From Ruminococcaceae bacterium UBA5396 (GTDB lineage: Bacteria; Bacillota; Clostridia; Oscillospirales; Acutalibacteraceae): a stretch of DNA of 40,085 nucleotides. The notes beneath the pieces were generated by a model. It had not been told where the DNA came from, made no database searches, and worked only from the letters and a program-made list of their open reading frames with translations. The stretch lies in NCBI GenBank assembly GCA_002410715.1, contig DHOG01000076.1, forward strand, positions 16,511 to 56,595, read 5' to 3'. The translations under genes were made by a program, and so were the position numbers. How positions within the stretch are numbered: the first letter of the stretch is position 1; the number at the start of each line of letters is the position of its first letter. Of this stretch, positions 1 through 8,041 are shown in pieces.

Positions 1-267
1 CCAAGAACAAAGGCTGTCATAGGCCGTAATGTTGCCAATTGCCACCCCCCTGCAAGTGTCCACGTAGTCGAAAAAATAGTTGAAGATTTCAAGAGCGGAA
101 CCAAAGACCATGAAGACTTTTGGATTAATATGGGCGATAAATTTGTATTGATACGCTATTTTGCAGTAAGAAGCGAAAGTGGCGAATACCTCGGCGTTCT
201 TGAGGTCACGCAAAATATTAAGCCGATACAGGAAATCAAAGGCGAAAAGCGGCTTGCATCGGAGTAG
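1..267 (+). CDS. DUF438-type PAS domain protein, C-terminal end (partial)
   Basis: Open reading frame entering from the left edge in frame 1 and ending at TAG 265-267; 88 residues are visible. The motifs GRNVANCHPP, FKSGTKDHEDFWINMGDKF and YLGVLEVTQNI are the typical C-terminal PAS-like part of clostridial DUF438 proteins, which usually carry a hemerythrin-like or DUF438 region upstream (outside this window). The family is regarded as a redox or ligand sensor; the molecular function here is not shown by the sequence. A ferredoxin gene follows after 37 bp, which fits a redox context. Family assignment is from recognised motifs; the missing N-terminus prevents a full domain description. Confidence 0.8.
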   Translation, partial: PRTKAVIGRNVANCHPPASVHVVEKIVEDFKSGTKDHEDFWINMGDKFVLIRYFAVRSESGEYLGVLEVTQNIKPIQEIKGEKRLASE

Positions 268-304
268 ATGCGGGAAAACCATTCTAGGGAAAGGAATTAA
301 TATT

Positions 305-493
305 ATGAAAGCATCACTGGATCGGGAGGGCTGCATTGCATGTGGACTCTGCCCCACAATTTGTCCCGAGGTATTTAGAATGGCGGATGATGGTTTTGCA
401 GAGGTATATAATGAAGACGTACCAGTGGAAGTCGAAGAACAGGCTGTAGAAGCGCAAGAAAGCTGTCCTGTTTCTGTCATACTCATAGAATAG
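305..493 (+). CDS. Single-cluster [4Fe-4S] ferredoxin
   Basis: A 62-residue acidic ferredoxin. Cys10, Cys13 and Cys16 (CIACGLC), followed by Cys20-Pro and a remote Cys54-Pro, form the pattern of small clostridial/Thermotoga-type ferredoxins: three ligands from the first motif plus Cys54 bind one [4Fe-4S] cluster, while Cys20 is the position that can form a disulfide in relatives. It would act as a soluble low-potential electron carrier, for example for the pyruvate:ferredoxin oxidoreductase at 25147. The ATG at 305 is chosen because AAAGGAA lies 8-10 bases upstream; the longer frame opening at 179 overlaps the preceding gene and has no ferredoxin character there. Confidence 0.9.
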   Translation: MKASLDREGCIACGLCPTICPEVFRMADDGFAEVYNEDVPVEVEEQAVEAQESCPVSVILIE

Positions 494-514
494 TCTGGAA
501 ATATTAAATTTGTA

Positions 515-565
515 GCAGAGCTAGCTTTCACCTCAAAAGTAGAAAAGCTAGCTCTGCTTATTTTG
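515..565 (+). terminator. Rho-independent terminator after ferredoxin
   Basis: A 14-bp perfect stem, GCAGAGCTAGCTTT (515-528) paired with AAAGCTAGCTCTGC (544-557), is followed by TTATTTTGTT. It lies 22 bases after the ferredoxin stop and closes the DUF438-ferredoxin unit. Confidence 0.85.
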
Positions 566-569
566 TTGT

Positions 570-597
570 TCATATCAATATCATAAATCCATATGAT
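570..597 (+). promoter_or_regulatory. Possible sigma-E-like sporulation promoter
   Basis: TCATATC (570-576), a 13-base spacer and CATATGAT (590-597) resemble the mother-cell sigma-E pattern (ATA-type -35, CATACAnT -10) with two mismatches in the -10. It lies 32 bases upstream of the first gene of a two-gene unit that contains the transglutaminase. Inferred by eye only. Confidence 0.3.
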
Positions 598-628
598 GTA
601 CTAACAATCCAAAAGGAGGGCCGCAATT

Positions 629-1606
629 ATGGGAATGAACAACAATGCAATAGGTTATTTAGAAAATATAAGAAAAAAACAGGGAAACAAAAATTGCAGA
701 GAGGTGTTTAACAAGATATTAAAAGACAGCAAGGATAAAGCGGTCGCATTAATAAATGAGGAGCATATTACATTTCCCTGCCTATTCCTATTATTTCATG
801 ATATAAAAGCTGCAACCCTTTATCCCAATCTTAACAATCATAATCGTAACGTATATGATATGATTCAACGAACGCTGAGCCCAAATAGATCGAATTTCTC
901 AAATAACGATGATTCAGAACACAAAATACTAAAATGGATTCTTGAAACCGGTTCAGATGAGTACGAATTAAACGAACAGTATGAATATATCTTAGATATT
1001 ACTGTCTCGGTGTTAATCAATACATACTTGGAAAAAAGCATTTTGCCGATTGTAGTGGAGATGATTTTCGAAAGAAATCGAACCGGACGCTATATTCACG
1101 ATCTGGTGTGGTCCGCATTTCGTGCAAATCATCCACTAACTCTAAAGATGATTGCTGAAAGACTTAAATCTGCAAATAAAGAAGATGTTGAGCTTGCATG
1201 CAGGCTGCTGAATATTGAGGTTATTAACCGAGAAAACAACTCGAGTTTTTACCAAACTTTATATAATAAATATATCGAGTGGCTGGAAGAAAACAGTCCG
1301 TTTTTATATTCTACCGGCGAAAATATGCAGTATTCAAGCACGCCTGTATTTTATCTTGTTGACTATGAAAGAAAATATATCTTTAAAGGCCTATCCACTT
1401 ACACAAAGACATCTGCGGAACCATCAGATGATGAACGCGATTGCCTCCAAGCCTTTAAAACTTTAAGCCAAGAAGACCAAATGCTGTTAGCTGATTATTC
1501 GTATAAAATACATAACAGGGATATCGGTCAATGGGAAGAACTGATTCATCAGCCTTTATCTGAACAAATAAAAGCTGCAAAAGAGAACAGGGGTGATTGG
1601 GCATGA
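629..1606 (+). CDS. Unknown protein translationally coupled to spore-coat transglutaminase
   Basis: A 325-residue protein I do not recognise. It is predicted soluble, mostly charged and helix-forming, without signal peptide, membrane segment or obvious catalytic motif. The middle (about residues 110-200) could be a helical repeat scaffold, but no repeat can be proved by eye. The start at 629 has a very good ribosome site (AAAGGAGGG, 8 bases upstream). Its stop overlaps the start of tgl in an ATGA (1603-1606), so the two are almost certainly co-translated, suggesting a role in the spore coat as assembly factor, partner or substrate of Tgl. That role is inference from gene order. Confidence 0.8.
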   Translation: MGMNNNAIGYLENIRKKQGNKNCREVFNKILKDSKDKAVALINEEHITFPCLFLLFHDIKAATLYPNLNNHNRNVYDMIQRTLSPNRSNFSNNDDSEHKILKWILETGSDEYELNEQYEYILDITVSVLINTYLEKSILPIVVEMIFERNRTGRYIHDLVWSAFRANHPLTLKMIAERLKSANKEDVELACRLLNIEVINRENNSSFYQTLYNKYIEWLEENSPFLYSTGENMQYSSTPVFYLVDYERKYIFKGLSTYTKTSAEPSDDERDCLQAFKTLSQEDQMLLADYSYKIHNRDIGQWEELIHQPLSEQIKAAKENRGDWA

Positions 1607-2409
1607 TTATACTTAACGGTACCCCATTTGATATATTCAGCATTATACATGAATATAAAGAAAACAGCGTTGAAGCCATTTCACTACAAAAAATGGCGGA
1701 AAGCCAAGAATCCTATCAATATGATTCTTTGGAGGAACTGAAGTTTGAGCTGGGTTTACGCAAAGAAATCGTAAATGCCGCAATCAATCTCAACTCCAGC
1801 GCCTTTTCTTTTGCAATCTTTCACAAATCGAAATGTAATCCCTTGTATTGGGATAGAACGGCCAACGGTGGCTTTAATCTCAAAGGCGGGGTTAGTGCGG
1901 CTGACGCCATACAGGATATCTATCAAAACGGGCATAAATATGCCACAGAATGTGCAACCGCTATGTTAATCGTATATTATAAAGCATTGCTATCCGTATT
2001 TACTAAGAATAAATTTGATAAACAATTTCCTACTATCTACTTAATGAATTGGCAAATAATTGAACCGTTGCTGAAAGAAACGGGTATCCCGCGCAGACAA
2101 GCAGATTTTTTGCCGGGTGATCGTGGTTATTTTGACAACCCCGATGTTAATCCCGAGACACCGGAATTGCAGGGGGAAAATGTAATTATATTGCTGGATG
2201 AACGGTATTACGGACATGGAATTGGAATCGCAAAGGCGGATACGATTATCCAGGTACTCAATAGTAACCGTAAAAGAGATGCCCAGCAATCCGCATATTT
2301 CATGAATACGGTCAGCCGACCTGATTTCAAAAAGATTGCAAAGGTTTATTTTGCTTTGGCATCACATACAACAGCTCTTGTCTGGAAGCCGTTTCCCACA
2401 CCAATCTGA
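1603..2409 (+). CDS. tgl: Protein-glutamine gamma-glutamyltransferase (spore-coat transglutaminase)
   Basis: A 268-residue protein recognisable along its whole length as the Bacillus-type Tgl (245 residues in B. subtilis). It makes epsilon-(gamma-glutamyl)lysine cross-links between spore-coat proteins. The catalytic cysteine is Cys117 in YATECATAML, aligning with Cys116 of the B. subtilis enzyme, preceded by the conserved Glu. Later family blocks are visible: GENVIILLDERYYGHGIGI and the Ser-Ala-Tyr region near residue 230. The ATG at 1603 is preferred over the upstream in-frame TTG at 1597 because AGGGG lies at a proper distance and the ATGA overlap couples it to the preceding gene. The C-terminus is about 20 residues longer than in Bacillus. 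Confidence 0.92.
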   Translation: MIILNGTPFDIFSIIHEYKENSVEAISLQKMAESQESYQYDSLEELKFELGLRKEIVNAAINLNSSAFSFAIFHKSKCNPLYWDRTANGGFNLKGGVSAADAIQDIYQNGHKYATECATAMLIVYYKALLSVFTKNKFDKQFPTIYLMNWQIIEPLLKETGIPRRQADFLPGDRGYFDNPDVNPETPELQGENVIILLDERYYGHGIGIAKADTIIQVLNSNRKRDAQQSAYFMNTVSRPDFKKIAKVYFALASHTTALVWKPFPTPI

Positions 2410-2430
2410 ATGTGAGAACCATTCCCTGTA

Positions 2431-2459
2431 ACCAATTGAGTTTTTTATCGTATATTGTA
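2431..2459 (+). promoter_or_regulatory. Possible sigma-K-like promoter, copy 1
   Basis: AC (2431-2432), 18 bases, then TATATTGTA (2451-2459). The same AC-N18-TATAT arrangement stands before the genes at 3139 and 3632. It resembles the late mother-cell sigma-K pattern (AC, then CATAnnnTA) with C replaced by T and a spacer one or two bases longer than usual. It lies 57 bases before the gene at 2517. Confidence 0.35.
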
Positions 2460-2516
2460 ATAGTGCATGCTAGCACTTATGCAGGATGCCTAAATGAATA
2501 ATCGGAGGAATTACAG

Positions 2517-2942
2517 GTGCAAAATGAAATTGGAAATAACAGTGCAAACAACAACTGGAATAATCAATTAAATACACAGTATAGTCAGCAGGAATTAAAC
2601 GATCTTATGGCAAACAATGTTGTATATCCTGAAATTTTCTACAAACTGCAGCCGTTTGTAATGATGTGTTGTGACCAGATGGATTCCTATGGAAACAATA
2701 TGCCGAATCAGGAAATGCTGGACCAAATGACCGAAGGTATATACAATGATGTATGCCGCATGTATCCGGATATTGCCGAATATGCGAATGCCTATGATAA
2801 AAATGCAAGCACTGATCCCGAAGTTATAAATGTCATTAACGGATTCTATGGAAGGGGATATAGGAGAAGAGGTTTATTGAGGGATGTAATCGGGATTTTG
2901 CTGTTATCAGAATTATTCCGCCGCAGGAGACGGTTTTATTAA
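2517..2942 (+). CDS. Small Asn-rich protein with Arg-rich C-terminal tail (probable sporulation protein)
   Basis: A 141-residue protein. The GTG start at 2517 follows CGGAGGA by 7-8 bases, a better choice than the unsupported ATG a few codons in. The first 30 residues are rich in Asn and Gln. The middle (residues 35-105) is acidic and helical, with a Cys pair near residue 52. The end (about residues 108-141) combines a short hydrophobic helix, DVIGILLLSELF, with arginine blocks GYRRRG and FRRRRRFY. Proteins with this RRGLLRD...LFRRRR ending are common and uncharacterised in Clostridia. Its place behind tgl and its possible sporulation promoter suggest a coat or spore-associated role; this is inference. 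Confidence 0.75.
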   Translation: MQNEIGNNSANNNWNNQLNTQYSQQELNDLMANNVVYPEIFYKLQPFVMMCCDQMDSYGNNMPNQEMLDQMTEGIYNDVCRMYPDIAEYANAYDKNASTDPEVINVINGFYGRGYRRRGLLRDVIGILLLSELFRRRRRFY

Positions 2943-2959
2943 TTTTTACATAAGCCCAC

Positions 2960-2996
2960 AAAATAACCATCCGCCAATTATGCGGATGGTTATTTT
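2960..2996. terminator. Terminator hairpin after the gene ending at 2942
   Basis: A perfect 15-bp stem, AAAATAACCATCCGC (2960-2974) with GCGGATGGTTATTTT (2982-2996), and a 7-base loop. The A/T-rich base of the stem makes it usable in both directions. Confidence 0.85.
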
Positions 2997-3069
2997 GTAT
3001 TACGAAACAAATTATCACGAATTTCTTACACATCTACACAGAAATATTGAATGTCTAATTTAAAAAAGG

Positions 3070-3098
3070 ACAGGTTGCAAGAACTTACATATATTGTA
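3070..3098 (+). promoter_or_regulatory. Possible sigma-K-like promoter, copy 2
   Basis: AC (3070-3071), 18 bases, TATATTGTA (3090-3098), with the same 9-base downstream element as at 2451. It lies 40 bases upstream of the gene at 3139. Confidence 0.35.
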
Positions 3099-3138
3099 CT
3101 AGATGCTTGTCATCAAATTTGTATAAGGAGGAAATCCC

Positions 3139-3498
3139 ATGAACGGCGACGTATTCAATGATAACTTTGTAGAGCATCTTAGTCGTTATGTAGGAGAAAC
3201 CGTAACCATCTTTACGACAAGCGGCGGCCAATCAGGATCAGGTTTCACCGGAGTCATCTTGTTCGTTAACCCGTGCTTTGTACGCTTAATCACTGCAATC
3301 GGTCCCGCACCCGGCTGTGCATTAGGAAACGCCTGTAATAGAAAGCGTGGAAACTGCTACGGCGGAGGATACGGCAACAACCGCAACAATTACGATAGCT
3401 ACGACGACGACTTCTACGGCAATGGATACAACAGCGTAGGTTCTGTTACCGATATCCCGATTGACAGAATTGCCTCCTTTGTCCACAACGCTGTATAA
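3139..3498 (+). CDS. Sm-like small beta-barrel protein, paralogue 1
   Basis: A 119-residue protein, not recognised by name. An N-terminal block, YVGETVTIFTTSGGQSGSGF, and a hydrophobic strand (GVILFVNPCFVRLI) are followed by a Gly/Asn/Tyr/Asp-rich linker (about residues 68-98) and a last strand block, SVTDIPIDRIASFVHNAV. This order (curved two-strand start, variable insert, final IPIDRI strand) looks like the Sm/LSm fold found in small spore-associated proteins of Firmicutes; the fold call is inference. The paralogue at 3632 shares both conserved blocks but not the linker. The ribosome site AAGGAGG is well placed. The location suggests a spore-coat component. Confidence 0.8.
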   Translation: MNGDVFNDNFVEHLSRYVGETVTIFTTSGGQSGSGFTGVILFVNPCFVRLITAIGPAPGCALGNACNRKRGNCYGGGYGNNRNNYDSYDDDFYGNGYNSVGSVTDIPIDRIASFVHNAV

Positions 3499-3509
3499 CT
3501 TATCCACAG

Positions 3510-3540
3510 TGAATCCTCCGGCTTATTGCCGGGGGGTTCA
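3510..3540 (+). terminator. Probable terminator between the two Sm-like paralogues
   Basis: TGAATCCTCCGGC (3510-3522) pairs with GCCGGGGGGTTCA (3528-3540) with two G-T wobbles. The following tract (TTATGGATTTT) is only modestly T-rich, so termination may be partial. Confidence 0.6.
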
Positions 3541-3556
3541 TTATGGATTTTATGCG

Positions 3557-3585
3557 ACATGGTTTAACTCTTTACATATATATGA
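3557..3585 (+). promoter_or_regulatory. Possible sigma-K-like promoter, copy 3
   Basis: AC (3557-3558), 18 bases, TATATATGA (3577-3585), matching the arrangement at 2431 and 3070, 46 bases upstream of the second paralogue. Confidence 0.3.
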
Positions 3586-3631
3586 ATAGGAGTACAACGT
3601 CTGAAAAACTTTCCAAAAAGGTGGTACAACC

Positions 3632-3949
3632 ATGAAAAAAGAAACATATAATGATAACTTTATTGAAAATTTATCCCGATACATAGGAGAAACGGTAACA
3701 ATTTTTACACAGAGCGGAGGGGAATCCGGATATGGGTTTACAGGTGTCATATTTACTGTAAATAAATGCTTCGTCAGACTGATAACCCAAATAGGGCCGG
3801 CTCCGGGAGATGCCGCTTCTCCTTGTTATCCGGATCCAAACCGAATCAACAAAAACTACTATAACGGCTGCTATATCATTAATAACGTGGGATCAATAAC
3901 CGACATACCCATCAATAAGATTTCCTCTTTTGTTCATAACGCAATATAA
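3632..3949 (+). CDS. Sm-like small beta-barrel protein, paralogue 2
   Basis: A 105-residue paralogue of the protein at 3139, in tandem. About the first 58 residues align without gaps (YIGETVTIFTQSGG, GFTGVIF, VRLITQIGPAPG), and the final block, SITDIPINKISSFVHNAI, is nearly the same. The low-complexity Gly/Asn/Tyr linker of the neighbour is replaced by a shorter Cys/Pro/Asn segment. The ATG at 3632 follows AAAAGGTGG. Each paralogue has its own promoter-like element and they are separated by a hairpin, so they need not be expressed together. Function unknown; spore-coat role inferred from context. Confidence 0.8.
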   Translation: MKKETYNDNFIENLSRYIGETVTIFTQSGGESGYGFTGVIFTVNKCFVRLITQIGPAPGDAASPCYPDPNRINKNYYNGCYIINNVGSITDIPINKISSFVHNAI

Positions 3950-3978
3950 TTTTTGGACATACATAGCTTTTACTCGAT

Positions 3979-4668
3979 TCATTGACCATCTCCATCCAAA
4001 TCTAGTTCTAATAGATTCCAAGGATACATATTGGGAGGATTCTGCATTATGTCTATTTCCTCACCATTTGCAGGGTGTTTGAATGACAGCCTATATGACC
4101 ACAATGCAATATCCCAACGATTGTCGCGGCTTCCATACTTCCCATCACCTACAAGAGGCAGTTTCCTTGATGCAAACTGGACTCTTATCTGATGTGTTCT
4201 CCCCGTATGCAGACCCACCTTTACGAGTGATATTACACCGGAGGGTGAATTTTGAGTGCCTAATACTTGGTATTCCAAAGATGCTTGTTTTACACCTTTT
4301 CTAAGTCTTTTCACGACATAAGTCTTATTCTTTGAGGTGTCCTTAAACAGCAAATCCTTAAAAACCCCGGTACTTTCGCCAGGGCAATTATGAACTACTG
4401 TTAGGTATTCTTTTGCAAATTTACGGTTTCTGATTGTATCGGATAATTTTCCCGTGGTCTTTTTGTTCTTGGAAAACACCATAACGCCGCCTACATTCCT
4501 GTCCAGCCTGTGAACTAGACCGATTTCAGAACCATCTTTTTTATCATTCAAATAATTCTGTAAAATTGTTGTCATATCCACTTCGCGATTTAAGTCGGGT
4601 TGAGAGGGCACACCGGCAGGTTTTATACACACAAGCAAATCATTATCTTCATATACGATATTTATCAT
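3979..4668 (-). CDS. RluA-family pseudouridine synthase
   Basis: A 229-residue protein that would isomerise uridine to pseudouridine in rRNA or tRNA. The catalytic block VHRLDRNVGGVMVFSKN (HRLD with the nucleophilic Asp) is present, as are the N-terminal KPAGVPSQP block and the C-terminal HTGRTHQIRVQFA block of the RluA class. No S4 domain is present, so it is the short form; the RNA target cannot be told from sequence. The ATG at 4668 is chosen because AGAAGG precedes it and a longer start would run into the upstream gene. It lies 16 bp after the ABC transporter gene stop and is probably its operon partner. Confidence 0.9.
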   Translation of the reverse strand: MINIVYEDNDLLVCIKPAGVPSQPDLNREVDMTTILQNYLNDKKDGSEIGLVHRLDRNVGGVMVFSKNKKTTGKLSDTIRNRKFAKEYLTVVHNCPGESTGVFKDLLFKDTSKNKTYVVKRLRKGVKQASLEYQVLGTQNSPSGVISLVKVGLHTGRTHQIRVQFASRKLPLVGDGKYGSRDNRWDIALWSYRLSFKHPANGEEIDIMQNPPNMYPWNLLELDLDGDGQ

Positions 4669-4684
4669 AAAAGTATACCTTCTA

Positions 4685-7015
4685 TTACTCGCTGTGAAGC
4701 GCAATAACAGGATCCTTTTTGGATGCCATTTTTGAGGGAATCAAGCCGCCGAGCATGGTTAAAACGACGCTTATAAATATAAGAACCAGTGCATGGACAG
4801 GATTTAACTGGGCTACATTTCGCAGCTCTGTCAATTGATACAAAACCATATTGACAGGAATCGTCAGCAGATAGGCAATACCGATGCCAAGCAGCCCCGA
4901 AAAAGAACCGATGATAAACGTTTCCGCATTGAATACCCGTGTTATATCTTTCTTTCTGGCGCCCAGTGCTCTCAGGACGCCGATTTCTCTTGTACGTTCC
5001 AGCACGGAAATATACGTTATAATTGATATCATAATCAGAGAAACCACAAGCGATATAGCCGCAAAGGCAACCAAGACGATTGTTATGGCGTCCATGATGC
5101 TTCCCGATAAAGTGGTAACAATTTCCGCCATATCGGTATATTCAATTCTTTCTTCATCCTTCAGCCCTTCATTCCATTGATCCAGATAGGCTGTTATCTT
5201 CTCTTTTGCCTCAAAATTAATGGGATACACAGAAACCGACGAGGGAATCGAAGAAGCGCCGAGAGCAGAAAGCACTTGTTCTTTTGTCTGTGCCTGATTG
5301 CTTCTGCCCATACCGCCGCTTTGAATATCTTTTGAATCCCTAAATGATGCGCCTGTCATTACGTTATAATCCGCTTCTTGTTGTGCGAGGACGATCCCAG
5401 ATCTCTTTGCATCTTCAATGAAAAACTCTGCTAGTTTATCCGAATATAATATTCCCTGTGAAAGAGTAGAAATTGAATTATTCTCTTTTGCGCGTATTAT
5501 GCCGACAATTTTCAGCGTGACTGCATTGTCGCTGTTGTAGAGCGCGTTCAGACCAGCTTTTTTTGCATTCGCTGTGTAATAATCACCGTTTTCTTTATAA
5601 TAGTCATTGTTAAGAATCAATTTCATCTCAAGTCCGAGCACTTTATCAAAATCGAATTCCTTATCACCGTCTATTCCAAGGGCTTTGGATAATGAAGTAT
5701 GGACACGGTTATATTCATCCAATACAAGAATCAGCTCGGTCTTGTCTTTTGGAAATTCGCCATACAGCAAATCGTAATATTGTTTCAGATAACCGGAAAC
5801 ATCGGGGGATGTATCGCCGGGAAATGACGTAAAGCCGATTTCGGATGCAAAGATAGGGACTGCTTTTCCTTCATTCATTTTCAGTAAATTCATATTAATA
5901 GACCGAGTATAGGATATTCCGTCTATCAGGCTTTTATCAATCTTGCCGATATATTCTATATAAGCTTCAGTAATCACATTTGTATGCATTACTGTATTCT
6001 CAGCGGGATCATATGGGTATATCTTCTTAGTATCTGGATATGATTCAAATTTATTTTTTTCAGACCTTCTTTGCACCATATCAATACTCATTGCCCGCTG
6101 GTTGACCGATATTGGGAAATTGGCTAATGTCTCGGTCTCATACTGATTGATCTGCTGATCAAAACCATTCGATAAAGAAAGAATCAAAGCAATTCCAATA
6201 ATCCCGATACTGGATGCGAAGGATGTCAGTGCGGTTCTCCATTTCTTTGTCTTAATATTTTTGCCTGATAGCTTCAGCGCGGTTAAAAAACTCATGCTCG
6301 TTTTTTTAAGCCTGTAATCCGATGTAGCGGTAATTTCCGAATACGGGTTACTGTCTTCTATTACCCTTCCATCTGAAAACCTTACGATACGGTCGGCATA
6401 CTTTTCGGCAATATTCGGATTATGTGTAACCATAATCACCAGCTTATCCTTCGCAATTTCTTTGATCAAATCCATAATCTGCTGGCTGGTTTGTGTGTCA
6501 AGTGCGCCGGTCGGTTCATCGGCCAAAATAATATCAGGATTATTCGCCAAAGCGCGGGCAATTGCAACTCGCTGCATCTGCCCGCCTGAAAGCTGATTTG
6601 GTTTTTTATGAAGATGATCCTTTAAACCTACTCTCTCCAACACTTCTACAGCTTTTTTGTGTTTAACCGAGGAGGAAACACCGCTTAATGTCATTCCTAT
6701 CTCAACATTATCTACAATACTCAAGTGGCCGATTAGATTATAACTCTGAAAAATAAACCCGATACTATTGTTTCGATATGCGTCCCATTCACTGGATTGA
6801 AACTGTTTTGTTGATTTTCCGTTTATGATCAAATCGCCCGAATCATATTTGTCAAGACCGCCGATCACATTTAAAAATGTGGTTTTCCCTGATCCACTTT
6901 GTCCGAGTATCGCCACAAACTCATTCTTTCTGAAATTTAAACTCACATCATTAAGTGCGACTTGCGTAAATTCACCTGTTGTATAACTTTTCTTTATATT
7001 TTCAAGACGTAGCAT
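4685..7015 (-). CDS. ABC transporter, fused ATPase and FtsX-type permease (MacB-like)
   Basis: A 776-residue fusion. Residues 1-225 are a LolD/MacB-class ATPase: Walker A GQSGSGKTT, signature LSGGQMQRVAIARAL, Walker B IILADEPTGALD, and the His switch VMVTHN. A first membrane helix near residue 260, a roughly 370-residue extracellular domain and three C-terminal helices near 650, 700 and 745 form an FtsX/MacB permease. Such proteins work as dimers that use ATP outside the membrane to move peptides, lipids or antibiotics; the substrate is not visible. The ATG at 7015 is preferred: AAAGGAG sits about 11 bases upstream, while the in-frame TTG at 7036 would lie on that ribosome site. No two-component regulator is adjacent. 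Confidence 0.92.
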   Translation of the reverse strand: MLRLENIKKSYTTGEFTQVALNDVSLNFRKNEFVAILGQSGSGKTTFLNVIGGLDKYDSGDLIINGKSTKQFQSSEWDAYRNNSIGFIFQSYNLIGHLSIVDNVEIGMTLSGVSSSVKHKKAVEVLERVGLKDHLHKKPNQLSGGQMQRVAIARALANNPDIILADEPTGALDTQTSQQIMDLIKEIAKDKLVIMVTHNPNIAEKYADRIVRFSDGRVIEDSNPYSEITATSDYRLKKTSMSFLTALKLSGKNIKTKKWRTALTSFASSIGIIGIALILSLSNGFDQQINQYETETLANFPISVNQRAMSIDMVQRRSEKNKFESYPDTKKIYPYDPAENTVMHTNVITEAYIEYIGKIDKSLIDGISYTRSINMNLLKMNEGKAVPIFASEIGFTSFPGDTSPDVSGYLKQYYDLLYGEFPKDKTELILVLDEYNRVHTSLSKALGIDGDKEFDFDKVLGLEMKLILNNDYYKENGDYYTANAKKAGLNALYNSDNAVTLKIVGIIRAKENNSISTLSQGILYSDKLAEFFIEDAKRSGIVLAQQEADYNVMTGASFRDSKDIQSGGMGRSNQAQTKEQVLSALGASSIPSSVSVYPINFEAKEKITAYLDQWNEGLKDEERIEYTDMAEIVTTLSGSIMDAITIVLVAFAAISLVVSLIMISIITYISVLERTREIGVLRALGARKKDITRVFNAETFIIGSFSGLLGIGIAYLLTIPVNMVLYQLTELRNVAQLNPVHALVLIFISVVLTMLGGLIPSKMASKKDPVIALHSE

Positions 7016-7047
7016 AAAACAATAAACTCCTTTCAAGACTTGTTAGG

Positions 7048-7073
7048 AGTATAGCATTTAATTGTAACCGCAA
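7048..7073 (-). promoter_or_regulatory. Possible extended -10 promoter for the ABC fusion gene
   Basis: On the minus strand, TGCTATACT (the TATACT occupies 7048-7053) forms an extended -10. The only -35-like hexamer, TTGCGG (7068-7073), is 14 bases away, too close for a classical pair, so recognition would rest on the extended -10. Confidence 0.35.
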
Positions 7074-7135
7074 TATAAACAGATTATTACTTTTTTAACT
7101 ATTACTTCTTTTCGGCTCGATTTCAATATGTCGTG

Positions 7136-7957
7136 TTAAACAATCGTTTCACGTATCCATCGTGCAGCCATATCCGGCCATTGTTTGCAGCTTTCAACCG
7201 TAACACCGGTCTCTTGGGTTGCCAATGATAGTCCGTGAGGGCCGGAAGGTAAAATGTGCATTTCAAAAGAAATGTTACTTTTTTTTAACGCATTTGCGAG
7301 CAGCAGCGAGTTTTCAACCGGAACGCATTTATCATCAAAAGTATGCCATATAAAGCAAGGCGGAGTATCGGCCGACACTTGGTTCTCAAGCGAAACAAGC
7401 GAAAGATTCTGCTCGTATTTGTCTTTCAGCAGATTTTTAAATGAATCTCGGTGCGCAAACTCACCTGAGGTTATTACCGGATAGGACAGAATCAAACCGT
7501 TCGGTTTATTCTCACTATTATAAAAGTCTAACGGTTTATTAACAAAATCCCTGTTCCAAAACATACCCAAACTGGCTGCGAGATGTCCGCCTGCGGAAAA
7601 ACCGCAAACAATAATTCTATCGGCATCAATATCCCATTCAGCGGCATTCTGACGGACGATTGCAACAGCCTTTGAAAGCTCTAGCAATGCACCCGGAAAA
7701 CATACCTGCTTTACTGAATATCTCAATACAAAGCATTGAAACCCTAATGAATTGAAACGAAGAGCGATGGGTTCGGCTTCTCGGTCCGATGTCATCCCAT
7801 ATCCGCCGCCGGGGCAGATAACCACCGCCGGGCGTTTTTTATGATAGTCCATCTCAGGCGAGTGGCCAATAATGTATGTATGCAGTTTCGGATTTGCACT
7901 CCCCTCCAGACCTGCAGCAGAATAGTTAATCCTTATGTCAATTGTCTCGTGAATCAT
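7136..7957 (-). CDS. Alpha/beta hydrolase, acetyl-xylan-esterase-like
   Basis: A 273-residue serine hydrolase. The nucleophile elbow GFSAGGHLA (Ser about residue 120), an oxyanion block CPGGGYGMTSDREA, the acid in HTFDDKCVPV and the His in PSGPHGLSL make a complete catalytic triad. The arrangement fits the BD-FAE / pectin-acetylesterase-like group acting on acetylated sugars or similar small esters. There is no signal peptide, so the enzyme is cytoplasmic. The ATG at 7957 is supported by GGAAGGA. It has its own promoter (7995-8023), although the TrpA-like gene upstream runs the same way 84 bp earlier. Confidence 0.88.
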   Translation of the reverse strand: MIHETIDIRINYSAAGLEGSANPKLHTYIIGHSPEMDYHKKRPAVVICPGGGYGMTSDREAEPIALRFNSLGFQCFVLRYSVKQVCFPGALLELSKAVAIVRQNAAEWDIDADRIIVCGFSAGGHLAASLGMFWNRDFVNKPLDFYNSENKPNGLILSYPVITSGEFAHRDSFKNLLKDKYEQNLSLVSLENQVSADTPPCFIWHTFDDKCVPVENSLLLANALKKSNISFEMHILPSGPHGLSLATQETGVTVESCKQWPDMAARWIRETIV

Positions 7958-7994
7958 ATAAATTTATCCTTCCTTTTTTTATACAATATTTTCA

Positions 7995-8023
7995 ATATTA
8001 ATACCCCCACCTTTATATGTCAA
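7995..8023 (-). promoter_or_regulatory. Sigma-A promoter for the esterase gene
   Basis: On the minus strand, TTGACA (8018-8023), a 17-base spacer and TAATAT (7995-8000), 37 bases before the ATG at 7957. The -35 is perfect and the -10 has two mismatches. Confidence 0.6.
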
Positions 8024-8041
8024 CCAATTCAACCAATGCAT

